Below the pieces are notes generated by a model. The model ran no database searches. It was given only the letters and a program-made list of their open reading frames with translations, and was not told the origin of the DNA. From positions 1-64,000 of the forward strand of contig JAIOQA010000090.1 of the NCBI GenBank assembly GCA_021413675.1: a stretch of 64,000 bases of DNA, written 5' to 3'. Both the position numbers and the translations under genes were made by a program. The first letter of the stretch is position 1. Every line of letters starts with the position of its first letter. The stretch is from Deltaproteobacteria bacterium. GTDB taxonomy: Bacteria; Myxococcota_A; Polyangia; Haliangiales; Haliangiaceae. Positions 43,986 through 52,984 of this stretch are shown here, piece after piece.

Positions 43986-44846
43986 ATGGTCGCCCTCTCT
44001 CAAGCGGTGGTCGCGCCGCGCGCCGCCGCGTCCGTGATCGCCGAGCTCACCTCGGAGAGCGACGCGCTCCGCGCCGACGCCAGCGCCGCGGGCACCGACG
44101 CCGAGATGGTCGGCATGAACGTGCGGATGGTGTCGGCGATGGTCAGCCAGATCCACCACGGGCTCGAGGCGGTCACCGACAGCACCGCGAGCGCCCGGAC
44201 GATCGCGGATCAGGCGCTCGCGCAGGTCGAGACCACCGACGCGAAGCTGGCCCACCTCGCGACGCTCGCCGGGGACATCGACGGGCTGGTCCACGGCATC
44301 GGCCGGGTCGCCAGCCAGACCCGGATGCTCGCGATCAACGCCACGATCGAGGCCGCCCACGCCGGCGAGCTCGGCCGCGGCTTCGCGGTCGTCGCCGCCG
44401 AGGTCAAGAACCTGGCCCGCGAGAGCGCCGCCGCGGTGTGCGCGATCCAGACGCAGGTCGCCGCGATGCGCGCCGCCAGCGCGGCCGCCGCCAGCGCGAT
44501 GGCCGAGGCCCGCGCCCAGGTCGGCGAGATCCACGCGCTCATCGCCACGATCGCCGGCGCGATCGGCGAGCAGCGCGGCCTCGCCCAGAGCGTCACCAGC
44601 ATCGTCGACGAGGCCGCGCAGAGCGTCGCCTCGATCGGCACCACGATCGCGCAGGCCAGCGCGCGGCTCGACGCCGCGCTCGACCGCGCGCGCGAACCGA
44701 ACCCGAGCCCGGAGAATCTGTCATCAGATTCGACCTTCTCCGATTCCGGAGGAGATCGGGACCGTCGTCCTCGACGGGGCCGATCGATCGAAGACGAGCC
44801 TGGAGGCGACAGCCTCACAGGCAAGGAGGAAACGTCATGCCATTGA
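43986..44846 (+). CDS. soluble methyl-accepting chemotaxis-like signalling protein
   Basis: 286 residues, no membrane segments. The highly conserved receptor hairpin tip is seen in [20 protein letters not shown] and [15 protein letters not shown], the region that contacts CheW and CheA. Ala-rich coiled coils flank it. The last 50 residues (after [10 protein letters not shown]) look atypical in codon use and are made of stem-loop sequence, so the gene may have lost an earlier stop. It overlaps the hemerythrin start by 10 bp, so it probably uses that protein as oxygen sensor. Confidence 0.8.
   Translation: MVALSQAVVAPRAAASVIAELTSESDALRADASAAGTDAEMVGMNVRMVSAMVSQIHHGLEAVTDSTASARTIADQALAQVETTDAKLAHLATLAGDIDGLVHGIGRVASQTRMLAINATIEAAHAGELGRGFAVVAAEVKNLARESAAAVCAIQTQVAAMRAASAAAASAMAEARAQVGEIHALIATIAGAIGEQRGLAQSVTSIVDEAAQSVASIGTTIAQASARLDAALDRAREPNPSPENLSSDSTFSDSGGDRDRRPRRGRSIEDEPGGDSLTGKEETSCH
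44714..44822 (+). promoter_or_regulatory. array of four stem-loops directly before the hemerythrin ribosome site
   Basis: Four consecutive hairpins: GAATCTG-TCAT-CAGATTC (44714-44731), CTCCG-ATTC-CGGAG (44738-44751, extendable by 2 bp), CCGTCG-TCCT-CGACGG (44762-44777), and a bulged 10-bp stem from GCCTGGAGGC with GACA loop (44798-44822). The last ends one base before AAGGAGG (44823-44829). This looks like a structured RNA leader that could regulate translation. It is inside the end of the chemoreceptor frame. Confidence 0.42.
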
Positions 44847-45247
44847 TGGAATGGGGTCCGAAACTCAGCGTCGGCATCAGCGCCTTCGACGGCGAGCACC
44901 AGCGGCTCGTCGGCATGGTCAACGATCTCTTCGACGCGGTGAACGCCGGCAAGGGCAAGGATCGGCTCGGGCCGATCCTCGACGGGCTGATCAGCTACAC
45001 CGTCACCCACTTCCAGCACGAGGAGCGCGAGATGAAGCAGCACGCGTTCCCCGGGTTCGCGAAGCACAAGGAGGAGCACGACGCGCTGACCAAGCAGGTC
45101 AGCGAGGTCCAGCGCAAGTTCGCGGCCGGCGCGACCGCGGCCCTGTCAGTCGAGGTCATGAACTTCCTCAAGAACTGGCTGATCAAGCACATCATGGGGA
45201 CCGACAAGGGCTACACGGCGTTCCTGCAGGCCAAGGGCGTCAAGTAG
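44837..45247 (+). CDS. bacteriohemerythrin
   Basis: 136 residues, the normal length. All di-iron ligands are present: H21 in [11 protein letters not shown]58 and E62 in [10 protein letters not shown]77 and H81 in KHKEEHDAL, and H118 with D123 in KHIMGTDKG. It binds oxygen in the cytoplasm. A strong AAGGAGG precedes the ATG. With the overlapping chemoreceptor it most likely senses or delivers oxygen for aerotaxis or redox control. Confidence 0.93.
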   Translation: MPLMEWGPKLSVGISAFDGEHQRLVGMVNDLFDAVNAGKGKDRLGPILDGLISYTVTHFQHEEREMKQHAFPGFAKHKEEHDALTKQVSEVQRKFAAGATAALSVEVMNFLKNWLIKHIMGTDKGYTAFLQAKGVK

Positions 45248-45297
45248 CCGCGCGCGACGGGATTTCGGTCCGCCGCACGGACGCGTACCATCGCGGG

Positions 45298-46131
45298 ATG
45301 AGCAGTACCCCCACGCCCGCGACCTTCGTCACCAACGGCCGGCGCCTGGCCTACCGCGAGTACGGCAGCGGACCGCGCGCGGTCGTGCTGACCCACGGCC
45401 TGCTGATGGACGGGCGGATGTACACCGGGCTCGCGCCGACGCTGGCCGAGCGCGGGCTCCGGGTCATCACGGTCGACATGCTCGGCCATGGCGCCTCCGA
45501 TCAGCCGCACGACATGACCGTGCACTCGATGAGCCAGTACGGCGCCGACGTGATCGCGCTGCTCGATCACCTCGGCATCGCGCAGGCGGTGGTCGGCGGC
45601 ACCTCGCTCGGCGCCAACGTCGCGCTCGAGGCCGCGGTGTTCGCGCCCGAGCGGGTGCGCGCGCTGGTGCTCGAGATGCCGGTGCTCGAGAACGGCATCA
45701 CCGCGGCGGCGGCCGCGTTCGTGCCGCTGGCGCTGGCGCTGCGCACGACCCAGCCGGTCATGCGCGCGCTCGCGGCGGTCACGCGCCGCATCCCGCGCAC
45801 CCACTGGCTGGTCGATGTCCTCATCGACTTCGTGCGCCGCGATCCGGCGTCGTCGCTCGCGGTGCTCGACGGCCTGACCTTCGGCCGCATCGCGCCGCCG
45901 GGTCCGGACCGCCGCCGCCTGCGCCAGCCGACGCTGGTGATCGGCCACCCCGCGGATCCGATCCACCCGTTCAGCGATGCGGACGCGACCGCGAAGGAGC
46001 TGAGCGGCGCTCGCCTGCTCGTCGCGAAGTCGATCTACGAGTGGCGGATCCGGCCGGCCCGGCTGACGGCCGCGCTCGTCGAGTTCCTCGACGAGGTCTG
46101 GACCCAGCCGCGCGCGGTCGCGGCGGGCTGA
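45298..46131 (+). CDS. alpha/beta hydrolase
   Basis: 277 residues. The nucleophile is Ser103 in VGGTSLGANVAL, the oxyanion region is LTHGLLMDGRMYTG, and DMLGHGASDQPHDM is the classic strand-loop. The usual terminal His is not obvious: after PTLVIGHPADPIHPF only KSIYEWRIRP follows. So activity is less sure. Substrate unknown. A strong terminator lies about 20 bp downstream. Confidence 0.83.
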   Translation: MSSTPTPATFVTNGRRLAYREYGSGPRAVVLTHGLLMDGRMYTGLAPTLAERGLRVITVDMLGHGASDQPHDMTVHSMSQYGADVIALLDHLGIAQAVVGGTSLGANVALEAAVFAPERVRALVLEMPVLENGITAAAAAFVPLALALRTTQPVMRALAAVTRRIPRTHWLVDVLIDFVRRDPASSLAVLDGLTFGRIAPPGPDRRRLRQPTLVIGHPADPIHPFSDADATAKELSGARLLVAKSIYEWRIRPARLTAALVEFLDEVWTQPRAVAAG

Positions 46132-46153
46132 AGCCGGGTCCAATCGCGGCGAC

Positions 46154-46188
46154 GAAGGTTTCGCGTCAGTAACGCGAACCTTCTTTCT
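46154..46188 (+). terminator. factor-independent terminator after the hydrolase gene
   Basis: GAAGGTTTCGCGT and ACGCGAACCTTC form a 12-bp stem with one bulge around a 5-nt loop, followed by TTTCT, 23 bp after the hydrolase stop. The best terminator in the window. Confidence 0.6.
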
Positions 46189-46206
46189 GCAGTGCGTCAT
46201 CGCTGC

Positions 46207-46229
46207 TCGCGCGCGGGAAACGCGCGCGA
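46207..46229. promoter_or_regulatory. perfect 9-bp hairpin upstream of the NirD-like gene
   Basis: TCGCGCGCG and CGCGCGCGA pair perfectly around a GGAAA loop, ending 26 bp before the ATG of the NirD-like gene. It may shape its 5-prime leader or be part of a terminator pair. Confidence 0.35.
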
Positions 46230-46255
46230 AATCAGGCGGGCCTAGCGTCGGGATC

Positions 46256-46633
46256 ATGATCCATGTCGCCCCGCGCAGCGCAGTCCCCGCGGCCCCGACC
46301 TCCTGGACGTTCGTCTGCGCGCTCGGCGAGATCCTGCGCGGCACCGGGGTGTGCGCGCTGGTCGCCGGCCGCCAGATCGCGGTCTTTCGCCTGGCCGACG
46401 ATCGGGTCTACGCGCTCGACAGCCGCGATCCGTACTCCGGCGCCAACGTCCTCGCGCGCGGCCGGATCGGCGAGCGCGGCGGCGTGGCCACGGTGACCTC
46501 GCCGACCCACCCGCGCAGCTTCGCGCTCGCGAGCGGCGTCTGCCTCGACGACCGGCGCGTGGTCGTGCCGAGCTACGTCGTGCGCGTGCGGGCCGGCATG
46601 ATCGAGATCGCCGTCAGCGCCGCGCGGCCGTGA
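46256..46633 (+). CDS. NirD-like small Rieske-fold protein lacking iron ligands
   Basis: 125 residues with a NirD-type Rieske_2 fold: WTFVCALGEILRGTGVCALV, AVFRLADDRVYALDSRDPYS, then RSFALASGVCLDD. No CxH pairs of a true Rieske centre are seen, as is normal for NirD. NirD is the small subunit of cytoplasmic nitrite reductase, but no nirB is in the window, so a different partner is possible. Its tail overlaps the transporter gene on the other strand by 20 bp. Confidence 0.72.
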   Translation: MIHVAPRSAVPAAPTSWTFVCALGEILRGTGVCALVAGRQIAVFRLADDRVYALDSRDPYSGANVLARGRIGERGGVATVTSPTHPRSFALASGVCLDDRRVVVPSYVVRVRAGMIEIAVSAARP

Positions 46634-47453
46634 CGATCGTCCCGATCAGGATCAGCGCCGCGCCGGCGATCGTCGTCAGCGCGGGCGCGTCGCCGAACAC
46701 CAGCAGCTGCCAGCCCATCGCGAACGCGACCTGCAGGTAGTTGATCGAGGTCGCGCTCGCGGCGCGCTCGAGGGACAGCCCCATCGTCAGGAACACCTGG
46801 CCGACCTGGGTCGCGGCGCCGATCGCGAGCAGGAGCCCGGCGTCGGACCACGACGGCCACACCCACGCGGCGAGCGCCCACGGCAGCGCGAGCGGGGTCG
46901 CGACCAGCGGGAAGTAGAAGACGATGACGAGCGGATGCTCGGTGCGCGCGAGCTTGCGGACGGTGACGTAGGCGATCGCCGAGCAGACCGCGCCGCCGAG
47001 CGCGGCCGCGACGCCGACCGGATCGAGCGCGATGCCGCCGGCGTGCGGGCGCACGACCAGCGTCACGCCGGCCAGGCCGAACGCCAGCGCGATCGCGACC
47101 GACCAGCCGACGCGCTCGCCGAGCAGCCACCACGCGAGCACCGCCGTGAGCAGCGGGATCGTGTTCTGCATGACCGTCGCGTCGGCGATCGGCAGGTGCG
47201 CGAGCGCGAGGTAGTAGCCGGCGAGCCCGCCGAACCCGAGCAGGCCGCGCAGCAGCAGCCGCGCGCGCTGCGTGCCCCACGGCGCGAGGTCCGCGCGCCG
47301 GACCATCGCGTAGGACAGCGCGAGCGTGATGATCGCGCGCACCAGCACGATCTCGCCGGTCGGGAGCCGCGGGCTCACGACCTTGACCAGCATGCTCATG
47401 ACCGAGAAGCCGAGCGCGCTGACCACCATGTAGAGCACGCCGCGGCGGATCAC
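46614..47453 (-). CDS. EamA/DMT-superfamily transporter
   Basis: 279 residues from a GTG at 47453. Ten hydrophobic helices in two five-helix repeats are visible: VLYMVVSALGFSVMSMLVKV, ALSYAMVRR, LLGFGGLAGYYLALA, ATVMQNTIPLLTAVLAWWLL and so on, then the second half (VGVAAALGGAVCSAIAYVTV ... IAGAALILIGTIV). The family exports metabolites or amino acids. The substrate is unknown. Confidence 0.88.
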   Translation of the reverse strand: MIRRGVLYMVVSALGFSVMSMLVKVVSPRLPTGEIVLVRAIITLALSYAMVRRADLAPWGTQRARLLLRGLLGFGGLAGYYLALAHLPIADATVMQNTIPLLTAVLAWWLLGERVGWSVAIALAFGLAGVTLVVRPHAGGIALDPVGVAAALGGAVCSAIAYVTVRKLARTEHPLVIVFYFPLVATPLALPWALAAWVWPSWSDAGLLLAIGAATQVGQVFLTMGLSLERAASATSINYLQVAFAMGWQLLVFGDAPALTTIAGAALILIGTIVTAARR

Positions 47454-47544
47454 GTGGAGGCGCAGCCTGGCACGCTTTGGGCGACGCGTCCCGTGAGGCG
47501 TGTCTGCCCTACATGGGATGCGAATCCGGCCGATCCCGATCGCC

Positions 47545-48621
47545 ATGAGTCTGCTCGCAGGTCTCCGCGAACGCCGGAGCAAAGGTCAGGTGGTGATCGA
47601 GCGCGACGGCGCCCGCGAGCGGGTCGCGGTGCTCGAGGAGGTCGCGGCCGGCATGCTGGCGTGCGTGCGGGCGCTGGTCCTCGACATCGAGGAGATCGGC
47701 GCGCCCGAGATCCAGGCCGGCCTCACCGACGCGCTGACCGCGCTGCGCGCCGGCGGCGCGCCGACCGCGCTCGCCGAGCAGGCCAGCCGCTGCCAGCACG
47801 AGACCCTCACGTTCGCCGAGCGCGAGCGCCGCTACCTCGACGGCCGAGACGCCGAGCTGCGCCGGATCATCACGGTCCTGACCGACGGCCTGACCTCGGT
47901 CAGCTCGGGCAGCGCGGCGTATCACCGGCGGCTGCTCGAGAACGGCTCGCGCATCGAGGCCGCGTCGCGGCTGTCGGATCTGGTCCGCATGCGCGCGGCG
48001 ATCACCAGCGAGGTCGCCGGGCTGCGCACCGCGGTCGCCGAGCGCCAGGCCGAGGAGACCAGCGCGACCGCGGCGCTGCGCGGCGAGATCGAGATCCTGC
48101 GCAAGAGCGTCGAGACCGAGCGCAGCGCGGCCCGCACCGATCCGCTGACCGGCGCCGCGAACCGCGCCGCTTTCGATGACGAGCTGGCGCGGCGCTGCGA
48201 TCTCGCGGCCGCCGGCGGCGACGGCTTCGCGCTGCTCATGGCCGACGTCGATCACTTCAAGCAGGTCAACGATCGCTACGGCCACAAGGTCGGCGATCGC
48301 GTGCTGACCGCGCTGGTCACGTTCCTGCGGCCGCGCGTGCGCAAGGGCGACCTGATCGCGCGCTGGGGCGGCGAGGAGTTCGCGGTGATCCTGCCCGGCG
48401 CGTCGGCGCGGATCGCGTTCCGCAAGGCGCGCACGATCGTCGCCGAGCTCGCGACCAGCGACTGGGCCATCGACGAGGGCCGCACGCTGAAGTTCACGAT
48501 CAGCATGGGCGTGGCGGCCTGGAAGGACGGCGACGATCCGGCCGGGCTCACCGAACGCGCCGACAAGGCGATGTACGAGGCCAAGCACGCCGGCCGCAAC
48601 CGCGCGGTCAAGGCTCGCTAG
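47545..48621 (+). CDS. diguanylate cyclase (GGDEF) with helical N-terminus
   Basis: 358 residues. The N-terminal 180 residues are helical, without membrane segments. The GGDEF domain (about 190-358) starts TDPLTGAANRAAFDDELARR; the active motif is GGEEF (275-279) and the product-inhibition I-site RKGD (266-269) stands the usual 5 residues before it. It should make cyclic di-GMP from GTP, with feedback inhibition. The sensed signal is unknown. Confidence 0.92.
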   Translation: MSLLAGLRERRSKGQVVIERDGARERVAVLEEVAAGMLACVRALVLDIEEIGAPEIQAGLTDALTALRAGGAPTALAEQASRCQHETLTFAERERRYLDGRDAELRRIITVLTDGLTSVSSGSAAYHRRLLENGSRIEAASRLSDLVRMRAAITSEVAGLRTAVAERQAEETSATAALRGEIEILRKSVETERSAARTDPLTGAANRAAFDDELARRCDLAAAGGDGFALLMADVDHFKQVNDRYGHKVGDRVLTALVTFLRPRVRKGDLIARWGGEEFAVILPGASARIAFRKARTIVAELATSDWAIDEGRTLKFTISMGVAAWKDGDDPAGLTERADKAMYEAKHAGRNRAVKAR

Positions 48622-48671
48622 TGACGGCGCGCAAGTAGCCGCCGTCCTCGCGATCGTGCAAGCATCCCGGC

Positions 48672-49619
48672 GTGCTCGTCACGCTGGACCTCGTCCTGCG
48701 CTTCGTCTACGTGGTGCTGATCCCGGGCGCGCTCGCGTCGCTCGCGCTCTTGATCTCGGTCACCGGCCTGGTGGTGAGCGCGGCGATCGCGACCGCCATC
48801 GCGCTGATCGGGACCGAGCGCTGGCGGCGCAAGGTCGAGGGCATCCGCTACGTCGGCCGGTTCCTCGGCAACATGGCGCGGCTCGGCGAGTACTACCAGA
48901 CGCGGCCGCCGCGCGGCCTCTGGTACTACGTGCTGTACCCGCTGCTCGCGCCGTACTGGCTGTGGAAGCGCGAGGCGCGGCGCGAGTTCCTGCTCTACCG
49001 CCGGATCAGCGGCCTGGTGCTCGTGATCGCGGTGATCAGCGGCGCGCACGCCTACCTCGACGCCTGGTACCCCGACATCCCGCTCGGGCGCTTCGTCGGC
49101 GCGGCGATCGGTGGCCTCGCCGTCCAGCTCATCGTGACGTTCTCGGTGATCATGCCGATCGTCACGACGGTGATCGCGTATCACCAGCGCGGTCGGACGA
49201 AGACGCTGGCGGTGATGGTCACGCTGGCGGCCGTGGTCGGCGTCGGCTCCTACGCGGTCCTGCGGGACTACCCGTTCGTGCGCTTCGAGACGCGCGAGCG
49301 GATCAAGGCCCGCACCCACGCGCTGCCCGAGCGGACCCACGCCGCGCTCGCGGCCGCGATCGTCCTGGCCAACCGCGTGTTCCTGCAGAGCCGCGATGGC
49401 GCGCGGGCGCTCGAGGCCGCGCGCACGAGCCTGCGGTCGGTCTATCGCGAGGACGAGGCCCTTGCCTTCCGGCTGTTCGCCGACGGCAGCGGCCAGGTCG
49501 TGCTGATGGCGCGCTTCGAGCCCAGCGCGGCGGCGGCCTGGCTGGTGATGGACGCGACGGGCCCGCTCGACGATCCCCAGAAGTGGTCCGCGAAGACCCA
49601 CGAGGTGGTCGGGCGCTGA
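48672..49619 (+). CDS. multi-pass membrane protein of unknown function
   Basis: 315 residues from a GTG at 48672. Helices are near 5-45 (LVLRFVYVVLIPGALASLAL, LISVTGLVVSAAIATAIALI), about 112-130 (ISGLVLVIAVISGAHAYL), 143-170 (FVGAAIGGLAVQLIVTFSVI) and 180-200 (LAVMVTLAAVVGVGSYAVL). A C-terminal soluble domain of about 110 residues follows. I do not recognise a family. It follows the diguanylate cyclase by 50 bp and may be co-transcribed. Confidence 0.62.
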   Translation: MLVTLDLVLRFVYVVLIPGALASLALLISVTGLVVSAAIATAIALIGTERWRRKVEGIRYVGRFLGNMARLGEYYQTRPPRGLWYYVLYPLLAPYWLWKREARREFLLYRRISGLVLVIAVISGAHAYLDAWYPDIPLGRFVGAAIGGLAVQLIVTFSVIMPIVTTVIAYHQRGRTKTLAVMVTLAAVVGVGSYAVLRDYPFVRFETRERIKARTHALPERTHAALAAAIVLANRVFLQSRDGARALEAARTSLRSVYREDEALAFRLFADGSGQVVLMARFEPSAAAAWLVMDATGPLDDPQKWSAKTHEVVGR

Positions 49620-49647
49620 TCGCGGCGGCGCGCGTCAGGTGCGCGCG

Positions 49648-50265
49648 TCAGGTGCGTGCGCGCCAGTAGCGGTCCTCGCCGACGTAGACGTGCGGGACCT
49701 CATCCCAGGTGATCCCGGGGAGGGTCTTGACCGCGGCGTAGGCGGCGGGCGTCAGCAAGATCTCGCCGCCGGTCGCGATGTCCTCGCCGAGCTTGCTGGC
49801 GAGGTTGACCTCGTGACCGTAGACGTCGTCGTCGCCGATCTTCAGCACCTTGCCGTAGCCGATGCCCAGGCACAGCACGATCTGCTCCTCGGGCGCGCGC
49901 CGCGCGTTGACGCCGGCGCACTGCCGCTGCATCGCGACCGCGCAGGCCAGCGCGCGCGCCGGCTGCTTGAACAGGATCAGGAAGCTGTCGGCCTCGATCT
50001 TCACCAGGATCCCGTCGTGCACCTCGACGATCGGGAGGAGCAGCTGCTCTTGCTCGTAGATGACCTGGAGGAAGTGGGTGATGCCGAAGCGCGCGACCTG
50101 ACGCGAGAAGCCGCTCAGGTCGGTGAACATGATCGCCCACTCGGCGCCGAACAGATCCCAGATGCGCTCGTCGATCGCCGCGGTGTCCGCGCCGTGCTTG
50201 CAGCGCTCGGCGATCAACCGCCACAGCCGCGCCGAGCTCGAGATCGTGCGATCGGAAGCGCCCAT
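49648..50265 (-). CDS. class III adenylate/guanylate cyclase domain protein
   Basis: 205 residues from the ATG at 50265; a GTG at 50274 is an alternative. The catalytic start WAIMFTDLSGFSRQVARFG has the first metal Asp, GILVKIEADSFLILF the second, and DDDVYGHEVNLASKLGEDIA the Asn/Lys region near the active site. It is a minimal cytosolic domain with no sensor. Asp-to-substrate residues are not clear enough to decide cAMP or cGMP, or whether it is active. Confidence 0.82.
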   Translation of the reverse strand: MGASDRTISSSARLWRLIAERCKHGADTAAIDERIWDLFGAEWAIMFTDLSGFSRQVARFGITHFLQVIYEQEQLLLPIVEVHDGILVKIEADSFLILFKQPARALACAVAMQRQCAGVNARRAPEEQIVLCLGIGYGKVLKIGDDDVYGHEVNLASKLGEDIATGGEILLTPAAYAAVKTLPGITWDEVPHVYVGEDRYWRART

Positions 50266-50367
50266 GCGATCCACGTTACCGAGGATCGCGCGGGCGCGCG
50301 AGCGCGATGGGGTCGGTCACATCCGTCGGCACGCGACTCTCGGCGCGCGCCGCGCTACGATCGGTCG

Positions 50368-51372
50368 ATGAGGGGAGCCTGCTGGTGCGTTGCCATGGCG
50401 ATCGCGGTCACGGCGTGTCATCGCGATCCGGGGCCGTGGCGCCTCGACCGCGTCGAGGACAACGGCCAGCTCGCGGTCGCGCGCGCGCAGCAATCGAGCT
50501 TCGCCACGCTCGACGGCGTCGCCTGGCCGCCGCGCGAGCTGCCGACCGCCCACACCGCCGCGCTCGAGCTCCAGCGGCTCACCGCGACCGGCGCGATCGC
50601 GATCGCGTGGACCACCGCCGATCCCGACGGCTACGGCAGCGGCCCGGCCAGCCTGCGCATCGACGGCGCCGACGTCGCCGAGCAGCTGATCGGCCTGGGC
50701 CTGGGCGCGCGCCCCGAGCTCGCCGCCGCCGAGGCCAGGGCGCGGGCGGCGCACGTCGGCGGCTGGAGCGACGCCGGCAAGGCCGAGATCCTGCGCTGGC
50801 TGCGCGGGCGCGCGCTCACGCTCCAGGTCTTGGGCGAGGACGTCGACGCGATGGCGTGGCGCGCGACCGCCTGGCAGGTCGCGGCGCAGAACGAGGCGCC
50901 GCGCCTCGCGTTCTTCGAGATCAACGCCGGCACCGACCCGGGCCCGCCGCCGTGCGTGGATCGCCTGGTCACCGCGATCCTGCCCCGCCTGCGCCCCGCG
51001 ACCACCGCCGATGTCGCGCGCGCGTTCACCGGGCCCGTGCTCGTGCAGGTGCCGGCGACCGGCGCGGCTCGCTGCGTGACGTGGACCGTCCAGCCCGGCG
51101 TCGGGCTCGAGCGCCACGACGCGACCTCGACCGCGAAGCTGGGCGTGCGGCTCGTGCCGGACCAGCCGACGGTCGAGTGGACGAGCAAGGCGACGGCCGA
51201 GCAGCACGGCGAGGTCGCGGGCGTGTCGGGATCGAGCGGCGTGGGCACGGCGCGCGTGACCGCAGCCTCCGACGACGCGCTCGTCATCGGCGGCACGCCG
51301 TGGTTCACGACCGAGGCGGCGTGTCAGCGCGCGCTCGCGGCCGCGTTCCCGAGCGGCTGCGCCGAGCCGTAG
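50368..51372 (+). CDS. lipoprotein of unknown function
   Basis: 334 residues. The signal MRGACWCVAMAIAVTAC ends in lipid Cys17. No linker repeats; the body (PWRLDRVEDNGQLAVARAQQ ... LIGLGLGARPELAAAEARAR) is mixed alpha/beta with two Cys near the end. No family recognised. Its last 49 bp overlap the end of the hydrolase gene on the other strand. Confidence 0.62.
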   Translation: MRGACWCVAMAIAVTACHRDPGPWRLDRVEDNGQLAVARAQQSSFATLDGVAWPPRELPTAHTAALELQRLTATGAIAIAWTTADPDGYGSGPASLRIDGADVAEQLIGLGLGARPELAAAEARARAAHVGGWSDAGKAEILRWLRGRALTLQVLGEDVDAMAWRATAWQVAAQNEAPRLAFFEINAGTDPGPPPCVDRLVTAILPRLRPATTADVARAFTGPVLVQVPATGAARCVTWTVQPGVGLERHDATSTAKLGVRLVPDQPTVEWTSKATAEQHGEVAGVSGSSGVGTARVTAASDDALVIGGTPWFTTEAACQRALAAAFPSGCAEP

Positions 51373-52199
51373 GCCGCGTCGAGGAACCCCGCGACGCGGG
51401 TCGCGGTCGCGATCGGCTGCTCGAGGGTGAGATCGTGGCCGGCGCCGGAGACCACCTCGAAGGTCGCGCGCGGGATCGCGGCGGCGAGCGCCCGCGGCGC
51501 CGCGGTGCCGAGCAGCGCGTCGCGCTCGCCGGCCAGCACCAGCGTCGGCGCATCGATCTGCGCCAGCTCGCGGCGCGCGTCGTGGAGGACGCCAGCGAGC
51601 GCGTGCTTGAGCAGCGCGGTGCGGGTCGCCGGCGCGGCCCGGACGCGCCGCTCGATGTCGCGCACCTCGTCGGGGTGTTCGGTCCGGAACCCGGACGACA
51701 GGATCCGGTCGACGACCGCGACCTCGACGTCGTCGGCGCGCCGCGCGAAGCACGCCGCGAGCGCCAGCTCGCGCCGCAGCCCGCCGCGGGTGAGCGCGAG
51801 CCCGCGCGCCGGCGCCGACGCCAGGCACAGCTTGCCGACCCGGCCGGGCGCGAGGATCGCCAGCCAGGTCGCGGCCATCGCGCCGAGCGAGATGCCGAAC
51901 ACGTCGACGCGCATGACGTCGAGGTGATCGAGGAGGTGCAGGCTGTCCTTCGCGAGCCCGGCGGTGGTGACCCACGCCGGATCCGGGCTCGAGTGGCCCG
52001 AGCCGCGCAGATCGAACGCGATCACCTGGCGCTCCTCGGCGAGCCGCGCGCGAAACCGCCCCCACAGGGCCATCGAGCCGCCGAGCGGCCGGATCAGCAG
52101 GAGCGGCGTGCCGCCGTGCGCGCACCCGTCGATCTCGAAGGCCAGCGCGCCGCCGCGGGGCAAGGTCGCGCATCCCGACACGCGATCGAGCGCGGTCAT
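51324..52199 (-). CDS. alpha/beta hydrolase of the polyketide-lipid operon
   Basis: 291 residues. The nucleophile is Ser104 in VFGISLGAMAATWLA, FDLRGSGHSSPDP is the usual strand-loop, and the terminal His is in VVSGAGHDLTLEQP with the acid in VLAGERDALLG. It starts with ATGA overlapping the acyltransferase stop and so belongs to the FAD / acyltransferase operon. It may release or trim a product of the divergent type III polyketide synthase; that is an inference. Confidence 0.85.
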   Translation of the reverse strand: MTALDRVSGCATLPRGGALAFEIDGCAHGGTPLLLIRPLGGSMALWGRFRARLAEERQVIAFDLRGSGHSSPDPAWVTTAGLAKDSLHLLDHLDVMRVDVFGISLGAMAATWLAILAPGRVGKLCLASAPARGLALTRGGLRRELALAACFARRADDVEVAVVDRILSSGFRTEHPDEVRDIERRVRAAPATRTALLKHALAGVLHDARRELAQIDAPTLVLAGERDALLGTAAPRALAAAIPRATFEVVSGAGHDLTLEQPIATATRVAGFLDAAYGSAQPLGNAAASAR

Positions 52200-52984
52200 G
52201 CGGCGCTCCGCGCGCGACGCGCGAGCTCATCGAGCGCGACCTGCATCGCGCCCCGCACCTGCTCGCGGATCTCGCCCGGATCGGCCTCGGCGGGCGCGGC
52301 GATCGGCGCGAGCGCGCGCAGCCGGATCGCGAACGGCAGCGGCAGGTACGGCAGCCACGGCCCGAGCGCCAGCCCCCACGGCAGCGCCAGCGCCAGCGGG
52401 AACCGCTCGAGCCGGGCCCAGCGCTTGAGGCGCAGGAGCCGCGCCAGGCGCTCGCCCTCGGAGAAGATGTACGCGCTGCGGTGCGCGCCGTGCGCGACGA
52501 TCGGAACGATCGGCACGCGCGCGGCCTGCGCGACCCGCACGAAGCCGGTCCGCTCACCGAGCACGACCTCGTCGCGCCGACGGGTGTGGCGATACGCGTC
52601 GAGATCGCCGCCGGGATAGACCAGCACCTGCGCGCCGGCGCCGAGCGCCCGCAGCGCGTTGTCCGGGGTCGCGCGCAACGCGCCGCACCGCTGGATCACC
52701 GCGCCGAAGCGCGGCGCCTGCCGCATCGGAAAGTCGTGCGCGAGCGCGTAGAGCGGCGCGTCCGGACCGCGCGCGTCCCACAGCGATCCGACCGTGCAGC
52801 ACAGATCGGGGCCGGCGATGCCGCCGTTGTGGTTGCCGACGTAGAGCACCGGCCCGCGCGGCAGGCGATCGAAGCCCTCGGCCTGGAGCCGCAGGTAGCG
52901 TCGGTTGGCGAGGCGAAGCCAGGGCAGGAGCCGCGCGATCAGCGCCGGGTCGCGGGCGTCGAGCCGGCCGGGATCGAGCCTCAC
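52196..52984 (-). CDS. LPLAT-family acyltransferase
   Basis: 262 residues from a GTG that overlaps the FAD-enzyme stop as GTGA. The acyltransferase motif is YVGNHNGGIAGPD (with the catalytic His), followed by VYPGGDLDAYRHTRRRDEVV, GERTGFVRVAQAARVPIVPI and VAHGAHRSAYIFSEGERLAR, as in PlsC or DGAT-like proteins at the inner membrane. Together with the FAD enzyme and hydrolase it looks like a lipid-tailoring set. Confidence 0.83.
   Translation of the reverse strand: MRLDPGRLDARDPALIARLLPWLRLANRRYLRLQAEGFDRLPRGPVLYVGNHNGGIAGPDLCCTVGSLWDARGPDAPLYALAHDFPMRQAPRFGAVIQRCGALRATPDNALRALGAGAQVLVYPGGDLDAYRHTRRRDEVVLGERTGFVRVAQAARVPIVPIVAHGAHRSAYIFSEGERLARLLRLKRWARLERFPLALALPWGLALGPWLPYLPLPFAIRLRALAPIAAPAEADPGEIREQVRGAMQVALDELARRARSAA

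Noticed and set aside
44714-44822. A cyclic-di-GMP (GEMM) riboswitch before hemerythrin
   Set aside because: The conserved GEMM core sequences are absent, so only a generic structured leader is claimed.
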